Below, piece by piece: positions 63,811-64,000 of a stretch of DNA of 64,000 bases. The DNA comes from Mycobacterium sp. AT1. GTDB taxonomy: Bacteria > Actinomycetota > Actinomycetes > Mycobacteriales > Mycobacteriaceae. Position 1 is the stretch's first letter. Each line of letters opens with the position of its first letter. The stretch is from NCBI RefSeq assembly GCF_002043095.1, contig NZ_MVOC01000011.1:1-64000 (forward strand). The letters run 5' to 3'. Both the position numbers and the translations under genes were made by a program. The notes beneath the pieces were generated by a model, which was given only the letters and a program-made list of their open reading frames with translations, was not told the DNA's origin and made no database searches.

Positions 63811-64000
63811 CCACCCCGTTCGAGGTACACGAGGCGTCCATCGCCGACCTGCGCGCCGCCATGGACACGGGCACGGTGACGGCCGTCGGGCTGCTCGAGT
63901 CATACCTGGCCCGCATCGCGGCCTTCGACGGAGAGCTCAACGCCGTCGTCGTGCCCAACCCGCACGCCCGCGCCGAGGCCGAGGCGTCCGACGCCCGCCG
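63807..64000 (+). CDS. Amidase (GatA-like), truncated by the window edge
   Basis: First ~64 codons of an amidase-signature family protein (FEVHEASIADLRAAMDTG, LLESYLARIAAFD, ELNAVVVPNPHAR). The catalytic Ser-cisSer-Lys lies beyond the window. Coupled to the SDR by ATGA overlap. Confidence 0.75.
   Translation, partial: MTTPFEVHEASIADLRAAMDTGTVTAVGLLESYLARIAAFDGELNAVVVPNPHARAEAEASDAR

Overview
The window is high-GC actinobacterial DNA. The right-hand third identifies a Mycobacterium/Mycolicibacterium-type genome: it carries the conserved mycobacterial block ino1 - PadR regulator - DUF1707 protein / DUF5318 protein - ponA1 - GT87 mannosyltransferase-like protein - SRPBCC protein - rpsF - ssb - rpsR - rplI - dnaB. 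Flanking genes are also mycobacterial in flavour: an Eis-like acetyltransferase, an F420-dependent LLM oxidoreductase and a glucosylglycerate hydrolase. The dnaB here has no intein.

Layout. (1) 1-10.1 kb: a metabolic gene cluster. It has an MHS-family transporter and an enolase-superfamily enzyme with an IclR regulator, a DHA2-type MFS exporter, a PLP threonine/serine dehydratase-like enzyme, two short-chain dehydrogenases, and an ArsR regulator divergent from a quinone oxidoreductase. (2) 10.1-12.1 kb: a gene graveyard with truncated or frameshifted remnants of an aldo-keto reductase, a zinc alcohol dehydrogenase, an SDR and an IS110 transposase. (3) 12.6-22.6 kb: a Tn7-like transposition module. 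It has a TniQ (560 aa) on +, and on - an operon of Xre regulator, large TniQ/TnsD-like protein (888 aa), TnsA, TnsB and TnsC. Two near-identical 23-bp sites with a CTACTAGTAG core lie at 13359 and 22529. (4) 22.6-31.6 kb: an accessory region with three paralogues of an uncharacterised zinc-ribbon family (one coupled to an AAA+ ATPase), a Cys-rich protein and its 5'-truncated copy, an integrase-like gene split by a frameshift, antitoxin-like orphans and a dead integrase fragment. (5) 31.6-40.5 kb: a defence island. It holds a HigB/HigA-ImmA-like toxin-antitoxin pair, a divergent ubiquitin-like operon (tandem Ubl, E2-like, JAB-E1 fusion), a SLATT membrane effector plus reverse transcriptase with a strongly structured ~200-nt intergenic region, a Ymh (TIGR02391) family protein and an Abi C-terminal family protein. 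(6) 40.5-40.9 kb: a cluster of perfect palindromes and a tRNA T-arm-like fragment, probably the island/chromosome junction. (7) 40.9-64 kb: the core chromosome.

How parts work together. The core operon ponA1 to dnaB couples cell-wall synthesis, ribosomal proteins and replication; a cluster of DnaA-box-like sequences precedes dnaB. The island looks like a mobile, repeatedly rearranged store of anti-phage functions next to a conserved replication gene. The most promising systems are the SLATT/RT cassette with its putative non-coding RNA, the bacterial ubiquitin-like conjugation operon next to a toxin-antitoxin pair, and the double-TniQ Tn7-like element. All assignments come from reading motifs and gene order; no database search was possible.
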